From an uncultured Eubacteriales bacterium (GTDB lineage Bacteria; Bacillota; Clostridia; Oscillospirales; Oscillospiraceae), in contig URLO01000001.1 of assembly GCA_900548625.1 (NCBI GenBank), positions 1 to 64,000 on the forward strand: DNA of 64,000 nt, read 5' to 3'. The translations under genes were made by a program, and so were the position numbers. Below the pieces are notes generated by a model. That model was not told where the DNA came from. It did not search any database and was given only the letters and a program-made list of their open reading frames with translations. Of this stretch, positions 53,847 through 61,908 are shown one piece after another. Within the stretch, counting starts at the first letter, position 1. Each line of letters starts with the position of its first letter.

Positions 53847-54299
53847 TTAAAAATCCACATGAAGCCGCGTCATGGCGACCTCGTTTTTTTCAAATCTCTT
53901 TTCGCTCTCGCCCACGCGAAGCGTGACGGCGCCGCCGTCATAGCCGGTCAGGATGCCGGTGTGCTCCTTTGCGCCGTCCTTGGCGGTGTAGAGACGGACG
54001 GTGACGGAGCTGCCCATGAACTGCGCAAAGTCCGACGGACGCTTGAGCTGACGCTCCAGACCCGCCGAGCAGACCTCGAAGCTGTAGCTGTCGGGGATGG
54101 GGTCCTTTTCGTCAAGGATGGGGTCGATCGCGCGGGAAATGGCCTCGCAGTCGCTGATGTCCACGCCGCCGTCCTTGTCGATGTAGAGCCGCAGGAACCA
54201 CTCGCCGCCCTCGCGGACATATTCCACGTCCCAGATCGAGCAGCCGTGTGCCTTGACAACGGGCTCGGAGAATTCCCAGACCTGCTGTGTGATCTTCAT
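53847..54299 (-). CDS. rimP: Ribosome maturation factor RimP
   Basis: A 150-residue RimP needed for 30S maturation. The pattern is CSIWDVEYVREGGEWFLRLYIDKDGGVDISDCEAISRAIDP, then SYSFEVCSAGLERQLKRPSDF. GAAAGGG lies before the ATG at 54299. It is the first gene of the long minus-strand operon ending with ribF, behind a strong promoter and a leader hairpin. Confidence 0.94.
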   Translation of the reverse strand: MKITQQVWEFSEPVVKAHGCSIWDVEYVREGGEWFLRLYIDKDGGVDISDCEAISRAIDPILDEKDPIPDSYSFEVCSAGLERQLKRPSDFAQFMGSSVTVRLYTAKDGAKEHTGILTGYDGGAVTLRVGESEKRFEKNEVAMTRLHVDF

Positions 54300-54323
54300 G
54301 AAAACACCCTTTCTCAGCAAGAA

Positions 54324-54347
54324 AGAGTGGGGAAGAATCCCCACTCT
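54324..54347 (-). promoter_or_regulatory. Hairpin in the rimP leader
   Basis: AGAGTGGGGA (54324-54333) pairs with TCCCCACTCT (54338-54347), lying between the promoter and the rimP ribosome site on the minus strand. It could be an attenuator or RNA-processing site of the rimP-nusA-infB operon. Confidence 0.6.
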
Positions 54348-54376
54348 CAAGTAAAGCTTACTATAAGAATATCTGT

Positions 54377-54405
54377 ATTATAGCATCCAAATGGCGGGAA
54401 TGCAA
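54377..54405 (-). promoter_or_regulatory. Promoter of the rimP-nusA-infB operon
   Basis: On the minus strand, TTGCAT (54400-54405), a 17-base spacer and a perfect TATAAT (54377-54382). Confidence 0.8.
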
Positions 54406-54576
54406 GCGAAAACTCATAAAAAACGCGGAAAATTCCTGAAAAATTTGCGATTTTTTTAACGAAGCGCGGGATTTTTCAAATTTCGACATGCATTTGGGCT
54501 GTAAAACCGCGCCGGAATGTGGTATACTTCTGTGAAAGAAAAGCCGCCGCTCTGCGGCGCTTCGGGAGGATACCGT

Positions 54577-55314
54577 ATGAAGGAAAAAATGGGCAGTCTG
54601 CCCGTGACTGCGGCGGCGCTCGTCTGTGCGCTGCTGGGACTGAGCCTGCGTGCAGCCGGACGCTCCGGCGGGGCGGGGGCGCTGATCGCGGTGAGCGCGT
54701 GCGTGACGCTGGCCGCGGCGGTCTATGCGCTTTTGGCGCAGAAGGAGCGCGACTATGCGTGCGTTTTTGAAAAGAGCCTGTTTGACGCGGCGGTCTCGTG
54801 CCTCGGCGCGCTGCTGATCGGCATCGGGTGCGCACTCGAAGCGCTGAACGGCGCGGGTGCGGGACGGTATATCGCGGTGCTCGGCGTGCTTTCGGCGCTG
54901 GCGCTCATCCGCGCAGCCGCACTGCGCTGGTCGGGCCGGAAGCCGGGCGCAGGCTGGTTTGCGCCGATGATTGTGTATTATCTTGCAAAGCTGTTCTTCG
55001 ATTACCGGCAGTGGATGCTCGATCCAGCCATTCTGGATTACTGCTTCATGCTGTTTGCCATGCTGCTGTTCCTGCTGGCGAGCTATTATGCGGCGGTGTT
55101 CAGCTTTGACCGCGGCGGGCGGCGGATGCTGCTGTTCAGCGCGGCGGGCGGCGTCTATTTCGGAGCCGTCTCGATCCCCGGCGCAGACCTTGCGCATACG
55201 CTGCTGTTTGCGGGCAGCATTCTCTGCCTGCTGGCGTATCTTTGGCAGGCGGCAACGGTCAAGACGCCCGCGCCGGAGGAGCCTGCGCAGCCGGATGCAC
55301 AGGAAGGAAAGTGA
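54577..55314 (+). CDS. Polytopic membrane protein of unknown function
   Basis: A 245-residue protein with about seven predicted helices and no soluble domain; it ends in a short acidic/proline tail (APEEPAQPDAQEGK). I do not recognise the family. GGGAGGA lies before the ATG at 54577, with a weak promoter (TGTAAA, 17 bases, TATACT) ahead. A 93-residue membrane protein gene follows after 10 bases and is probably cotranscribed. Confidence 0.75.
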   Translation: MKEKMGSLPVTAAALVCALLGLSLRAAGRSGGAGALIAVSACVTLAAAVYALLAQKERDYACVFEKSLFDAAVSCLGALLIGIGCALEALNGAGAGRYIAVLGVLSALALIRAAALRWSGRKPGAGWFAPMIVYYLAKLFFDYRQWMLDPAILDYCFMLFAMLLFLLASYYAAVFSFDRGGRRMLLFSAAGGVYFGAVSIPGADLAHTLLFAGSILCLLAYLWQAATVKTPAPEEPAQPDAQEGK

Positions 55315-55324
55315 GGCAGCAGAT

Positions 55325-55606
55325 ATGAGAGATTTTTTTGTAAAGCTGTTTGCACCTTGGAAGGCGGCGGCCTGCTTTGACGCGGAGGCCGCGTTTCATG
55401 GCTTCCTGCTCCGCCGCAACCGCGCGCTGAACGCCGTGCGCGTCGTGTTCTTCGCCGTCACGCTCGTGTGCCTGATTTTGGCGTATGCGACGGACCGGGC
55501 ATATTTTAACTACATTGCCGCGGGCGCGATGGTGCTCGCGCTCGGGCTGACGCTCGTCATCATGCAAAATGAAAAGCAGCTCCCACAGGAGCTGCGGGAG
55601 CCGTAA
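55325..55606 (+). CDS. Small membrane protein of unknown function
   Basis: A 93-residue protein. A soluble N-terminus (MRDFFVKLFAPWKAAACFD) is followed by two helices (about 37-55 and 62-80) and a short polar tail. No family is recognised. It is in tandem with the preceding membrane protein; a GAGG site lies upstream. Confidence 0.7.
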   Translation: MRDFFVKLFAPWKAAACFDAEAAFHGFLLRRNRALNAVRVVFFAVTLVCLILAYATDRAYFNYIAAGAMVLALGLTLVIMQNEKQLPQELREP

Positions 55607-55625
55607 AAAAGCGCCGGATTCTGAA

Positions 55626-56345
55626 GGGCCGATGTGGGCATCGGCCCCTACAACCGACCTCACAAAGCGCCGGATTTAGAGGGCGGACAGAGTCGCCCGC
55701 CCCTACAAAGGGTATTAAAAACAAGGCGCGTCCGGCGGAAATTGCTGCGTCTCCCGTTTTGCGTCGTAGGGGTCGATGCCCACATCGACCCATTCCGCCG
55801 CCAAAACGGAAACACCCCCGTAGGGGCGGATGAGCGTTATTGTACAGGGTTTCGATTTCACACCGTAGGGGCGGACGACCCTGTCCGCCCGCCGGAAATG
55901 CCTGTTTTTACGGAAATCCGATGCGAATCCGCAACATTTTAACGGGCCGATGTGGGCATCGGCCCCTACAAACAGCCTCGGAAAAACGTAACATTCTCCC
56001 GTTTTGCGTCGTAGGGGTCGATGCCCACATCGACCCGCAAGAAATGGCCGGTTTATTGCGGTTTTCCGGCGAAATCGTGTTGTTTTTTTATTCTACGCCG
56101 TAGGGGCGGGCGACCCTGTCCGCCCGCCGGAATTGTCCGGTTTTATGGAAATCCGATGCGAATCCGCAACATTTTAACGGGCCGATGTGGGCATCGGCCC
56201 CTACAACCGACCTCACAAAACGCCGGATTTAGAGGGCGGACAGAGTCGTCCGCCCCTACAAATAGCCGTTAATAATTTTGATTCTTTATCGTCTGCCCCT
56301 ACAAACGGCCGTAAAAATCGGATTTTACATCGTTCACCCCTACAG
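55626..56345. repeat. Cluster of palindromic intergenic repeats (copy 2)
   Basis: About 800 gene-free bases packed with palindromes of the same families as at 60-306. GGCCGATG-type copies are at 55626-55652, 55944-55970 and 56179-56204, and the complementary-sense GTCGATGC-type at 55766-55791 and 56011-56036. GGGCGGAC-type copies are at 55681-55707, 55865-55890, 56100-56126 and 56234-56259; there is a truncated copy near 55819 and decayed ones near 56291 and 56330. A longer spacer sequence containing CGAATCCGCAACATTTTAA is repeated at about 55910 and 56148, so larger composite units were duplicated. Confidence 0.88.
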
Positions 56346-56407
56346 ACGGCATTGGCTCTGCCAAAACAAACCGTCCGCTCCACGGAACCACCGGAGCGGA
56401 CGGTTTT

Positions 56408-56947
56408 TTATTGCCGCTTTGCAAGGATGCTCTGAATCTGGGGAAGCGTCTGCGCAAAATAGATCCCTGCCTGACGCTCCTTTGTGGACAGGCCCATCTC
56501 GACCATGTGCCCGAGCAGCGCCCGGAGGCTCTCATAATAGCCGTTCAGGTCGTACAGGATGCACGGCGCGCTCAGGTGCCCGAGCGCACACATGGACATG
56601 ATCTCCGTGATCTCCTCAAGCGTGCCGGTCCCGCCGGGGAAGGCGATGAACGCCTCGCCGAGCTCGATCATCTTCGCCTTGCGTTCGGACATGGTTTTCG
56701 TGACGATCAGCTCCGTCAGTCCGTCGTGCAGGAAGCCTGCGTCGATGAAAAACTGCGGCTCCACACCCGTCACACGCCCACCGGCGGCCAGAACGCTGTC
56801 CGCCAGCGCGCCCATCAGACCTGACCGCGAGCCGCCGTAGACGAGCGCGTTTCCGCTCTCGCCGATCCAGCGCCCGAGCGCACGGACAGCCGCGCCCAGT
56901 GCCGGATCACAGCCCTCGTTCGCCCCCAGATATACTGTGATGTTCAT
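56408..56947 (-). CDS. LOG family protein (nucleotide phosphoribohydrolase-like)
   Basis: A 179-residue LOG/TIGR00730 protein. Bacterial members hydrolyse nucleoside monophosphates to base and ribose 5-phosphate. Motifs: VYGGSRSGLMGALADSVLAAGG and AFPGGTGTLEEITEIMS, which correspond to the family PGGxGTxxE. The catalytic glutamates are present. AGGAGGAG lies before the ATG at 56947. A small HTH gene ends 26 bases upstream. Confidence 0.9.
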   Translation of the reverse strand: MNITVYLGANEGCDPALGAAVRALGRWIGESGNALVYGGSRSGLMGALADSVLAAGGRVTGVEPQFFIDAGFLHDGLTELIVTKTMSERKAKMIELGEAFIAFPGGTGTLEEITEIMSMCALGHLSAPCILYDLNGYYESLRALLGHMVEMGLSTKERQAGIYFAQTLPQIQSILAKRQ

Positions 56948-56973
56948 AGGATGCTCCTCCTGATATGGCACAT

Positions 56974-57177
56974 TTATCCGTCGCTGCGGTATTCCGCGAT
57001 CTCGTCCAGACCGCAATCGAGAATGCGGCAGAGCTGGTCGAGCGTATAGGTGTTGACGTTTTCGTTTTTCCGCAGCCGGTCGAGCTGGCCGGTGCTGAAT
57101 TTGTAGTCCTGAATCAGGCGATATTGTGAAACGCCCTTGCGCTTCATCGTTGCCCAGAGACGGTCGAACACGATCAT
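56974..57177 (-). CDS. Small Cro/CI-type HTH protein
   Basis: A 67-residue protein that is little more than a helix-turn-helix (WATMKRKGVSQYRLIQDYKFSTGQLDRLRKNENVNTYTLDQLCRILDCGLDEIAEY). Such single-domain XRE proteins are common in Clostridia, either as plasmid/phage-derived regulators or local repressors. GGAGGT lies 7 bases before the ATG at 57177. It probably shares a transcript with the LOG gene. Confidence 0.85.
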   Translation of the reverse strand: MIVFDRLWATMKRKGVSQYRLIQDYKFSTGQLDRLRKNENVNTYTLDQLCRILDCGLDEIAEYRSDG

Positions 57178-57226
57178 GCGAAGCACCTCCAATACGATGA
57201 AACCATCCTATTAGGGTGCCCTGAAA

Positions 57227-57255
57227 TTGACAATTGCCCGTAAATGGGCTATAAT
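57227..57255 (+). promoter_or_regulatory. Consensus sigma-A promoter
   Basis: TTGACA (57227-57232), 17-base spacer, TATAAT (57250-57255): a perfect match to the vegetative consensus. The predicted transcript starts only a few bases before the GTG at 57267. Confidence 0.85.
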
Positions 57256-57266
57256 GGCGGTCGGAG

Positions 57267-57470
57267 GTGGGGGAGATACAAGGCAATGACTTTGAGGCGG
57301 CGTTCGACCGCTTTCTGGAGCGGGCGGAATACGACGCTGCGGAGGCGGCGGTGTTCTCTTTGGTGCGCGCGGCGTTTCTGGCGGGCTGGCGTGCCGCAGG
57401 TGGCAGCGCGGGCACATCGGCACGTCTGTTTGAGGTGCTGCGCCCGGAACCGCCCGATCAAACGCCGTGA
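57267..57470 (+). CDS. Small acidic helical protein with GTG start
   Basis: A possible 67-residue protein (NDFEAAFDRFLERAEYDAAEAAVFSLVRAAFLAGWRAAGG in its first two thirds). Its composition looks like a real helical protein, unlike the arginine-rich alternative frame that has an ATG at 57286. The start is unclear: the GTG at 57267 lies about five bases from the predicted transcription start and overlaps GGAGG, so translation would be nearly leaderless. Function unknown. A hairpin at 57586-57619 follows. Confidence 0.5.
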   Translation: MGEIQGNDFEAAFDRFLERAEYDAAEAAVFSLVRAAFLAGWRAAGGSAGTSARLFEVLRPEPPDQTP

Positions 57471-57585
57471 ACGCGGATGCGCCAAAACAAAAAGCACTGG
57501 ATCAAAGAAAGCTTTGCTCCGATGATGCATTTTCGGGCGGCGATAGGGGAGCGCTGCGGCCTGCCGTGCAGACTGCGTATATGCA

Positions 57586-57619
57586 AAACGAAAGACACGC
57601 AAAAGCGTGTCTTTCGTTT
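57586..57619 (+). terminator. Perfect hairpin downstream of the small ORF
   Basis: AAACGAAAGACACGC (57586-57600) pairs with GCGTGTCTTTCGTTT (57605-57619) around AAAA; the loop-distal T's lie within the stem. Confidence 0.65.
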
Positions 57620-57654
57620 GTGTGAGCTGAACACTATGGATCAATCCGAAAAAA

Positions 57655-57689
57655 CCGAAATGCAAACCAGCGAAGCGTTTGCATTTCGG
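57655..57689 (-). terminator. Second terminator-like hairpin beyond the tRNA operon
   Basis: CCGAAATGCAAAC (57655-57667) pairs with GTTTGCATTTCGG (57677-57689). On the minus strand six T's follow directly (57649-57654), so it is a backup terminator for the tRNA transcript. Confidence 0.7.
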
Positions 57690-57738
57690 AGAGGAGGAGC
57701 GACGAAGCGGGTGAGAGATGACTTTTGATGCAAAGCAT

Positions 57739-57775
57739 AAAAAAGTCGTCGCGAACTAGCGCAGTCCGCGACGAC
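57739..57775 (-). terminator. Terminator of the tRNA operon
   Basis: On the minus strand, GTCGTCGCG (57767-57775) pairs with CGCGACGAC (57745-57753), followed by six T's (57739-57744), directly after tRNA-Cys. Confidence 0.88.
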
Positions 57776-57776
57776 G

Positions 57777-57851
57777 TGGAGGTGCTGCCCAGATTTGAAC
57801 TGGGGAATAAAGGTTTTGCAGACCTTTGCCTTACCACTTGGCCACAGCACC
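57777..57851 (-). tRNA. tRNA-Cys (GCA)
   Basis: A cloverleaf with acceptor GGTGCTG/CAGCACC, anticodon GCA in the loop CTGCAAA, T loop TTCAAAT and an encoded CCA at 57777-57779. It is the last tRNA of the operon and lies after an internal terminator-like hairpin. Confidence 0.96.
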
Positions 57852-57858
57852 ATAGTAT

Positions 57859-57885
57859 AAAAAAAGGAATGCGAAGCGCATTCCT
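57859..57885 (-). terminator. Terminator-like hairpin between tRNA-Gly and tRNA-Cys
   Basis: On the minus strand, AGGAATGCG pairs with CGCATTCCT (57865-57885), followed by a run of T's (57859-57865). It lies within the tRNA operon, eight bases before tRNA-Cys. Confidence 0.75.
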
Positions 57886-57893
57886 ATTTTATT

Positions 57894-57969
57894 TGGAGCG
57901 GGTGACGAGGCTCGAACTCGCTACCTCCACCTTGGCAAGGTGGCGCTCTACCGGATGAGCTACACCCGC
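57894..57969 (-). tRNA. tRNA-Gly (GCC)
   Basis: Acceptor GCGGGTG/CACCCGC, anticodon GCC in CTTGCCAAG, T loop TTCGAGC, encoded CCA at 57894-57896. Confidence 0.96.
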
Positions 57970-57975
57970 ATAATG

Positions 57976-58051
<76 letters not shown>

Positions 58052-58088
58052 ATGTTGAGGCGAGATAAACTCGCCTCATCATACATTA

Positions 58089-58165
58089 TGGCGACCCGGA
58101 ACAGACTCGAACTGTCGACCTCCAGCGTGACAGGCTGGCGTGCTAACCGACTGCACCACCGGGCC
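58089..58165 (-). tRNA. tRNA-Asp (GTC)
   Basis: Acceptor GGCCCGG with CCGGGTC (one G-T pair), anticodon GTC in CTGTCAC, T loop TTCGAGT, discriminator G as in aspartate tRNAs, encoded CCA at 58089-58091. Confidence 0.96.
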
Positions 58166-58173
58166 AGAGAAAA

Positions 58174-58249
58174 TGGTGGAAAGTACAGGGCTCGAACCTG
58201 TGACCCCTTGCTTGTAAGGCAAGTGCTCTCCCAGCTGAGCTAACCTTCC
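58174..58249 (-). tRNA. tRNA-Val (TAC)
   Basis: Acceptor GGAAGGT with ACTTTCC (one G-T pair), anticodon TAC in CTTACAA, T loop TTCGAGC, encoded CCA at 58174-58176. First tRNA after the promoter. Confidence 0.96.
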
Positions 58250-58288
58250 GTTTCACACCCGCCGCTGTATCTCTCAGCGACGGGTGTT

Positions 58289-58317
58289 ATTATACATGCC
58301 AATGGTGGTTTTGTCAA
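58289..58317 (-). promoter_or_regulatory. Consensus promoter of the tRNA operon
   Basis: On the minus strand, TTGACA (58312-58317), 17-base spacer and TATAAT (58289-58294) with an extended TG. An imperfect hairpin (CACCCGTCGCTG with CAGCGGCGGGTG) lies between it and tRNA-Val. Confidence 0.9.
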
Positions 58318-58349
58318 GCGGTTTTCAGAAAAAATTTGAATAAATTTAT

Positions 58350-59228
58350 TCACGCCTGATTCAGGATATCCTGCACGTTTTCCGGGGTAAAATCGTATAT
58401 TTTGTCGCAGAACTGACAGTCCACATGGAGCGTCTCGCCGGAGCGCACGATCTGACCGAGCTCCTCGCGGCCGAGCGTCAGCAGCGTCCGCTCGACCTTT
58501 TCACGCGAGCAGTAGCAGCGATAATCGACCGGCGTGGTCTCCAGAATTTCGACCTCGAACGGGCCGAGCACCGTCCTGAGCATGTCCTCGGCGCTGAGTC
58601 CGCTGTCGAGCATCGCGGTCACGTTTCCGGCGGCGTGGATGCCGGCCTCGACCAGGTCGATGGTCTCGTCCGGTGCGCCGGGGAGAAGCTGCACGATGTA
58701 GCCGCCCGCAGCGCGGACGCTCTGATCGGTCTCCACGAGCACGCCGAGGGCGCAGGCGGTCGGAATCTGCTCGCTTTGGGCAAAATACTGCGTGATGTCC
58801 TCAGCGATCTCGCCGGAGACGAGCTCCACGCTGCCGACATACGGCTCCTTCATCCGAAGGTCGCGGATGACGGTCAGCATTCCGTCCGTTCCGACGGCGG
58901 CGCCGACGTCCAGCTTGCCGCGGTATTTTTCAAGCAAACTGATCTGCGGGTTTTCGACCCAGCCGCGGACGTTGCCCTCGGCGTCGGAGACCGCCAGCAG
59001 CGTCCCGAGCGGGCCGCCGCCCTTGATCTGAAGCGTGATGGAGCCGTCCTCCACCTTCTGCATATTTCCCATCATGGACGCGGCGGCAAGCAGCCGCCCC
59101 AGTGCGGCTGTCGCCGTGGGGAGCGTTTTGTGCATCCGGCGCGCGGTCTCGGTAATCTCGCGCGAGGAAATGGCGACGGCGTTTACAAAGCCGTCCTTGG
59201 TCATGGCACGAACAATATGATCCTGCAT
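58350..59228 (-). CDS. hslO: Redox-regulated chaperone Hsp33
   Basis: A 292-residue Hsp33, a holdase activated by oxidative unfolding. The N-terminal domain starts MQDHIVRAMTKDGFVNAVAI; GSITLQIKGGGPLGTLLAVSDAEG and EPYVGSVELVSGEIAEDI follow. The zinc-binding redox switch is CYC at about residue 238 and CQFC near 269 (CXC-X27-CXXC). The methyltransferase gene ends 27 bases upstream. Confidence 0.95.
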   Translation of the reverse strand: MQDHIVRAMTKDGFVNAVAISSREITETARRMHKTLPTATAALGRLLAAASMMGNMQKVEDGSITLQIKGGGPLGTLLAVSDAEGNVRGWVENPQISLLEKYRGKLDVGAAVGTDGMLTVIRDLRMKEPYVGSVELVSGEIAEDITQYFAQSEQIPTACALGVLVETDQSVRAAGGYIVQLLPGAPDETIDLVEAGIHAAGNVTAMLDSGLSAEDMLRTVLGPFEVEILETTPVDYRCYCSREKVERTLLTLGREELGQIVRSGETLHVDCQFCDKIYDFTPENVQDILNQA

Positions 59229-59255
59229 GGTATGCGTAACTCCTGAAATGAAATC

Positions 59256-59999
59256 TTATTTTTGCGCAGAGAACCAGATGCGCAGCGCGTCATCCTTCGG
59301 CGCACGGAGCGTCCGGTCGCCGTAGACGTGGATTTTGCGGAAGCCCGCCTCGCGGAGCCACTGCGTCAGCTCCCCAGGTGTGTAGGCGTATTCGGTGTGC
59401 TCCTCCTGGCTGCGCAGCCAGCATTCGCCGTCGCGCTGAAAGAGGTCGATCCCGTAATGGCACAGGCGCGTTTTCTCGGAAAACGCGGTGCGCCAGACGC
59501 AGTAGCTGTCCTCGGTCTCGTCAAGAAAGACCTGCCCGTCCAGCCCGCGCAGCTTAAACGGCGTGTTGATGTCGAACACGAACAGCCCTCCGGGGGAGAG
59601 CGCCGCGCAGACGCGCGCGAACGCCTTTTGCAGGTCTGCCGGGCGCGTGACATAGTTCACGCTGTCCAGCGAGCAGATCGCCGCATCGACCGGCTCCGGG
59701 AGACGCAGACGCTGCATTTTCTGCAAAATGAAAAACGGCGGCGTCTCCAGCGCCAGCTCTGCCGCCTTTTCGCTGGCCACGGTCAACATTTCCTCCGAGC
59801 AGTCAACACCCAGCACGCGGTAGCCGCGCGCGGCCAGCAGCACGGAAAGCGATCCGGTGCCGCACGCCAGATCGAGAACGGTCTGTGCCTCAACACCGGA
59901 TCTTCTGAGCAGCGTCTCAAAATACGCCGCGATCTTCTCGTAGGGGACGTCGTAGGTCAGCGCATCATAGGAAAAAGCCAGCGCTTCATACGCGTTCAC
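59256..59999 (-). CDS. Class I SAM-dependent methyltransferase
   Basis: A 247-residue methyltransferase of the UbiE/COQ5-like fold. Motif I is VLDLACGTGSLSVLLAARGYRVLGVD and post-I CSEEML; AAICSLDSVNYVTRPADL gives motif II/III. A C-terminal beta-rich insert (CHYGIDLFQRDGECWLRS) covers substrate-specific parts. Substrate unknown. Start and yerC stop overlap as ATGA, so the pair is translationally coupled. Confidence 0.87.
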   Translation of the reverse strand: MNAYEALAFSYDALTYDVPYEKIAAYFETLLRRSGVEAQTVLDLACGTGSLSVLLAARGYRVLGVDCSEEMLTVASEKAAELALETPPFFILQKMQRLRLPEPVDAAICSLDSVNYVTRPADLQKAFARVCAALSPGGLFVFDINTPFKLRGLDGQVFLDETEDSYCVWRTAFSEKTRLCHYGIDLFQRDGECWLRSQEEHTEYAYTPGELTQWLREAGFRKIHVYGDRTLRAPKDDALRIWFSAQK

Positions 60000-60298
60000 T
60001 CGGTATCCTCCTTGTCCAGACGGTCAAAGATCAGATGGTATGCGTCGGTGCCGTAGTTGAGACTGCGGTTGACGCGGCTGATGGTGGCGCTGCTCGCGCC
60101 GGTCTTTTCCAGAATGTCGTTGTAGATCAGGCCCTCGTTGAGGAGCTTTGCGACCTCAAAGCGCTGCTCCATGGCCTTCAGCTCGGAGACCGTGCACAGG
60201 TCGGAGAAAAAATCATAGCACTCGTCCGTGTCCTTCAGCGTCAAAATGGCGCGATAGAGATCATGCCCGCGATCGGAGCGTTTATTTCGATTGTTCAA
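59996..60298 (-). CDS. YerC/YecD-type TrpR-related regulator
   Basis: A 100-residue TrpR-superfamily protein (DLYRAILTLKDTDECYDFFSDLCTVSELKAMEQRFEVAKLL) with the helix-turn-helix YNDILEKTGASSATISRVNRSLNYG. YerC homologues are common single-domain regulators in Firmicutes; targets unknown. It is coupled to the methyltransferase gene downstream. The 324 bases to purA hold the divergent promoter region. Confidence 0.9.
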   Translation of the reverse strand: MNNRNKRSDRGHDLYRAILTLKDTDECYDFFSDLCTVSELKAMEQRFEVAKLLNEGLIYNDILEKTGASSATISRVNRSLNYGTDAYHLIFDRLDKEDTE

Positions 60299-60531
60299 AA
60301 CAATTCCTCACTTTTCTGTCGTCGTTCCGTGGAACGCGTGGTGTGTTTTCCCGGCTGAACCGGGCTGCCGTTGCAGCAGCGCCGGAAAGGGGGGCTTTCT
60401 ATATTTTATATATTAAAGGTGTGAAGCGAAAAAGTAAAGCAGAAAAACGTTTTTTGAAGAAAATTCACAAAAAGGAAGGATTTTTGACGGCGGCATTAGA
60501 AGCTTTAATAACACATATCGGAAGAAACTGA

Positions 60532-60560
60532 TTTACTTATGCCGCCGGGACGGTTATACT
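60532..60560 (+). promoter_or_regulatory. Promoter of purA-purB
   Basis: TTTACT (60532-60537), 17-base spacer, TATACT (60555-60560). A hairpin, GCCGCGC (60577-60583) with GCGCGGC (60591-60597), lies between it and the purA start. Confidence 0.65.
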
Positions 60561-60622
60561 ATACATAGAAACGTCTGCCGCGCCCGTATTGCGCGGCAAA
60601 GCTGTGTAAAGGAGCAGATATT

Positions 60623-61897
60623 ATGAGCAACTGTGCGATCGTAGGCATCAACTGGGGCGACGAGGGCAAGGGCCGTATGGTCGACCTCATCGCAAGAGAA
60701 TATGACATCGTCTGCCGTTATCAGGGCGGCAACAACGCGGGCCACACCATCGTCAACGAGTACGGCAAGTTTGCGCTGCATCTCATTCCGTCGGGCATCT
60801 GCCTGCCGGGCGTTGTGAACGTGCTGGGAAACGGCGTTGTCATCGACCTTGAGAGCCTCTGGGGCGAGATCTCCGAGCTTCAGAAGGCGGGCGTGGCGGT
60901 CACGCCGGAGAATTTCAGGATCTCCGAGCGGGCGACCATCGTGTTCCCGTTCCACCGTGCGCTCGACGGTCTGGAGGAGGCGCGTCTGAAGGACAAGAAA
61001 TACGGCTCGACGCTGCGCGGCATCGCGCCGGTCTACTCCGACAAATATCAGAAAAAGACCGTCATGATGGGCGAGCTCCTGTATCCGGAGTATCTCAAGA
61101 AGCGTCTGGCGTCCATTCTGGAGTGGAAGAACCTGACCATTCAGAACGTCTACGGCGCGGAGCCGTACCGTCTTGAGGACATGCTGGCGTGGTGCGAGGA
61201 GTTCGGCTCCAAGCTGGCGCCCTATATCTGCGACACCACCTCCTACCTCTACGAGGCGGAGAAGGCCGGCAAGAACATCATGTTTGAGGCGCAGCTCGGC
61301 GCGCTGCGCGACATCGACTTCGGCATTTTCCCGTACACCTCCTCGTCGTCGTCCAACGCGGGCTACGCCTGTGTCGGCGCCGGCATCCCCGGAAGCCACG
61401 TTGACCGCACGCTCGGCATTGTCAAGGCGTACTCCACCTGCGTGGGAGAGGGCCCCTTCACGGCGGAGTGGTTCGGCGAGGAAGCCGAGCAACTCCGTGC
61501 CGCCGGCGGCGAATACGGCGCCTCCACGGGCCGTCCGCGCCGCGTGGGCCCCATCGATCTGGTCGCGACGCGCTACGGCTGCCAGATCCAGGGCGCGACC
61601 GAGGTCGCGCTGACAAAGCTCGACGTTCTTTCCTATATGAAGGAGATCCCGGTCTGCGTGCAGTACGAGCTGAACGGCGAAAAGACCGACAAGTTCCCGT
61701 TCACCGCCGTCATTGACGAGGCGAAGCCCATCCTGACCACGCTCCCCGGCTGGGGCTGCGACATTTCCGGCGTGCGGAAGTATGAGGATCTGCCGCAGGC
61801 CGCGCGCGACTACGTCGAGTACATCGAAAAGGCCATCGGCGTGCGCATCTCCTATGTTTCCGTCGGCGCAAAGCGCGACGAGATCATCTACAGATAA
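60623..61897 (+). CDS. purA: Adenylosuccinate synthetase
   Basis: A 424-residue enzyme joining IMP and aspartate with GTP, the first step to AMP. INWGDEGKGRMVDLIA gives the GTP loop and catalytic aspartate, GGNNAGHTIV the catalytic histidine, FEAQLGALRDIDFGIFPYTSSSS the IMP site and VGPIDLVATRYG the late signature. AAGGAG lies before the ATG. purB follows after 11 bases: both enzymes of AMP synthesis are in one operon. Confidence 0.96.
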   Translation: MSNCAIVGINWGDEGKGRMVDLIAREYDIVCRYQGGNNAGHTIVNEYGKFALHLIPSGICLPGVVNVLGNGVVIDLESLWGEISELQKAGVAVTPENFRISERATIVFPFHRALDGLEEARLKDKKYGSTLRGIAPVYSDKYQKKTVMMGELLYPEYLKKRLASILEWKNLTIQNVYGAEPYRLEDMLAWCEEFGSKLAPYICDTTSYLYEAEKAGKNIMFEAQLGALRDIDFGIFPYTSSSSSNAGYACVGAGIPGSHVDRTLGIVKAYSTCVGEGPFTAEWFGEEAEQLRAAGGEYGASTGRPRRVGPIDLVATRYGCQIQGATEVALTKLDVLSYMKEIPVCVQYELNGEKTDKFPFTAVIDEAKPILTTLPGWGCDISGVRKYEDLPQAARDYVEYIEKAIGVRISYVSVGAKRDEIIYR

Positions 61898-61908
61898 GAG
61901 GTTTTTTC

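Noticed and set aside
57244..57525. Alternative 93-codon frame overlapping the small ORF at 57267
   Set aside because: It is extremely arginine-rich and looks like an out-of-frame translation of the acidic helical frame.
57641..57853. Frames running through tRNA-Cys (and others through the tRNA cluster)
   Set aside because: They are the translated tRNA and its flanks; the cloverleaf explains the sequence.
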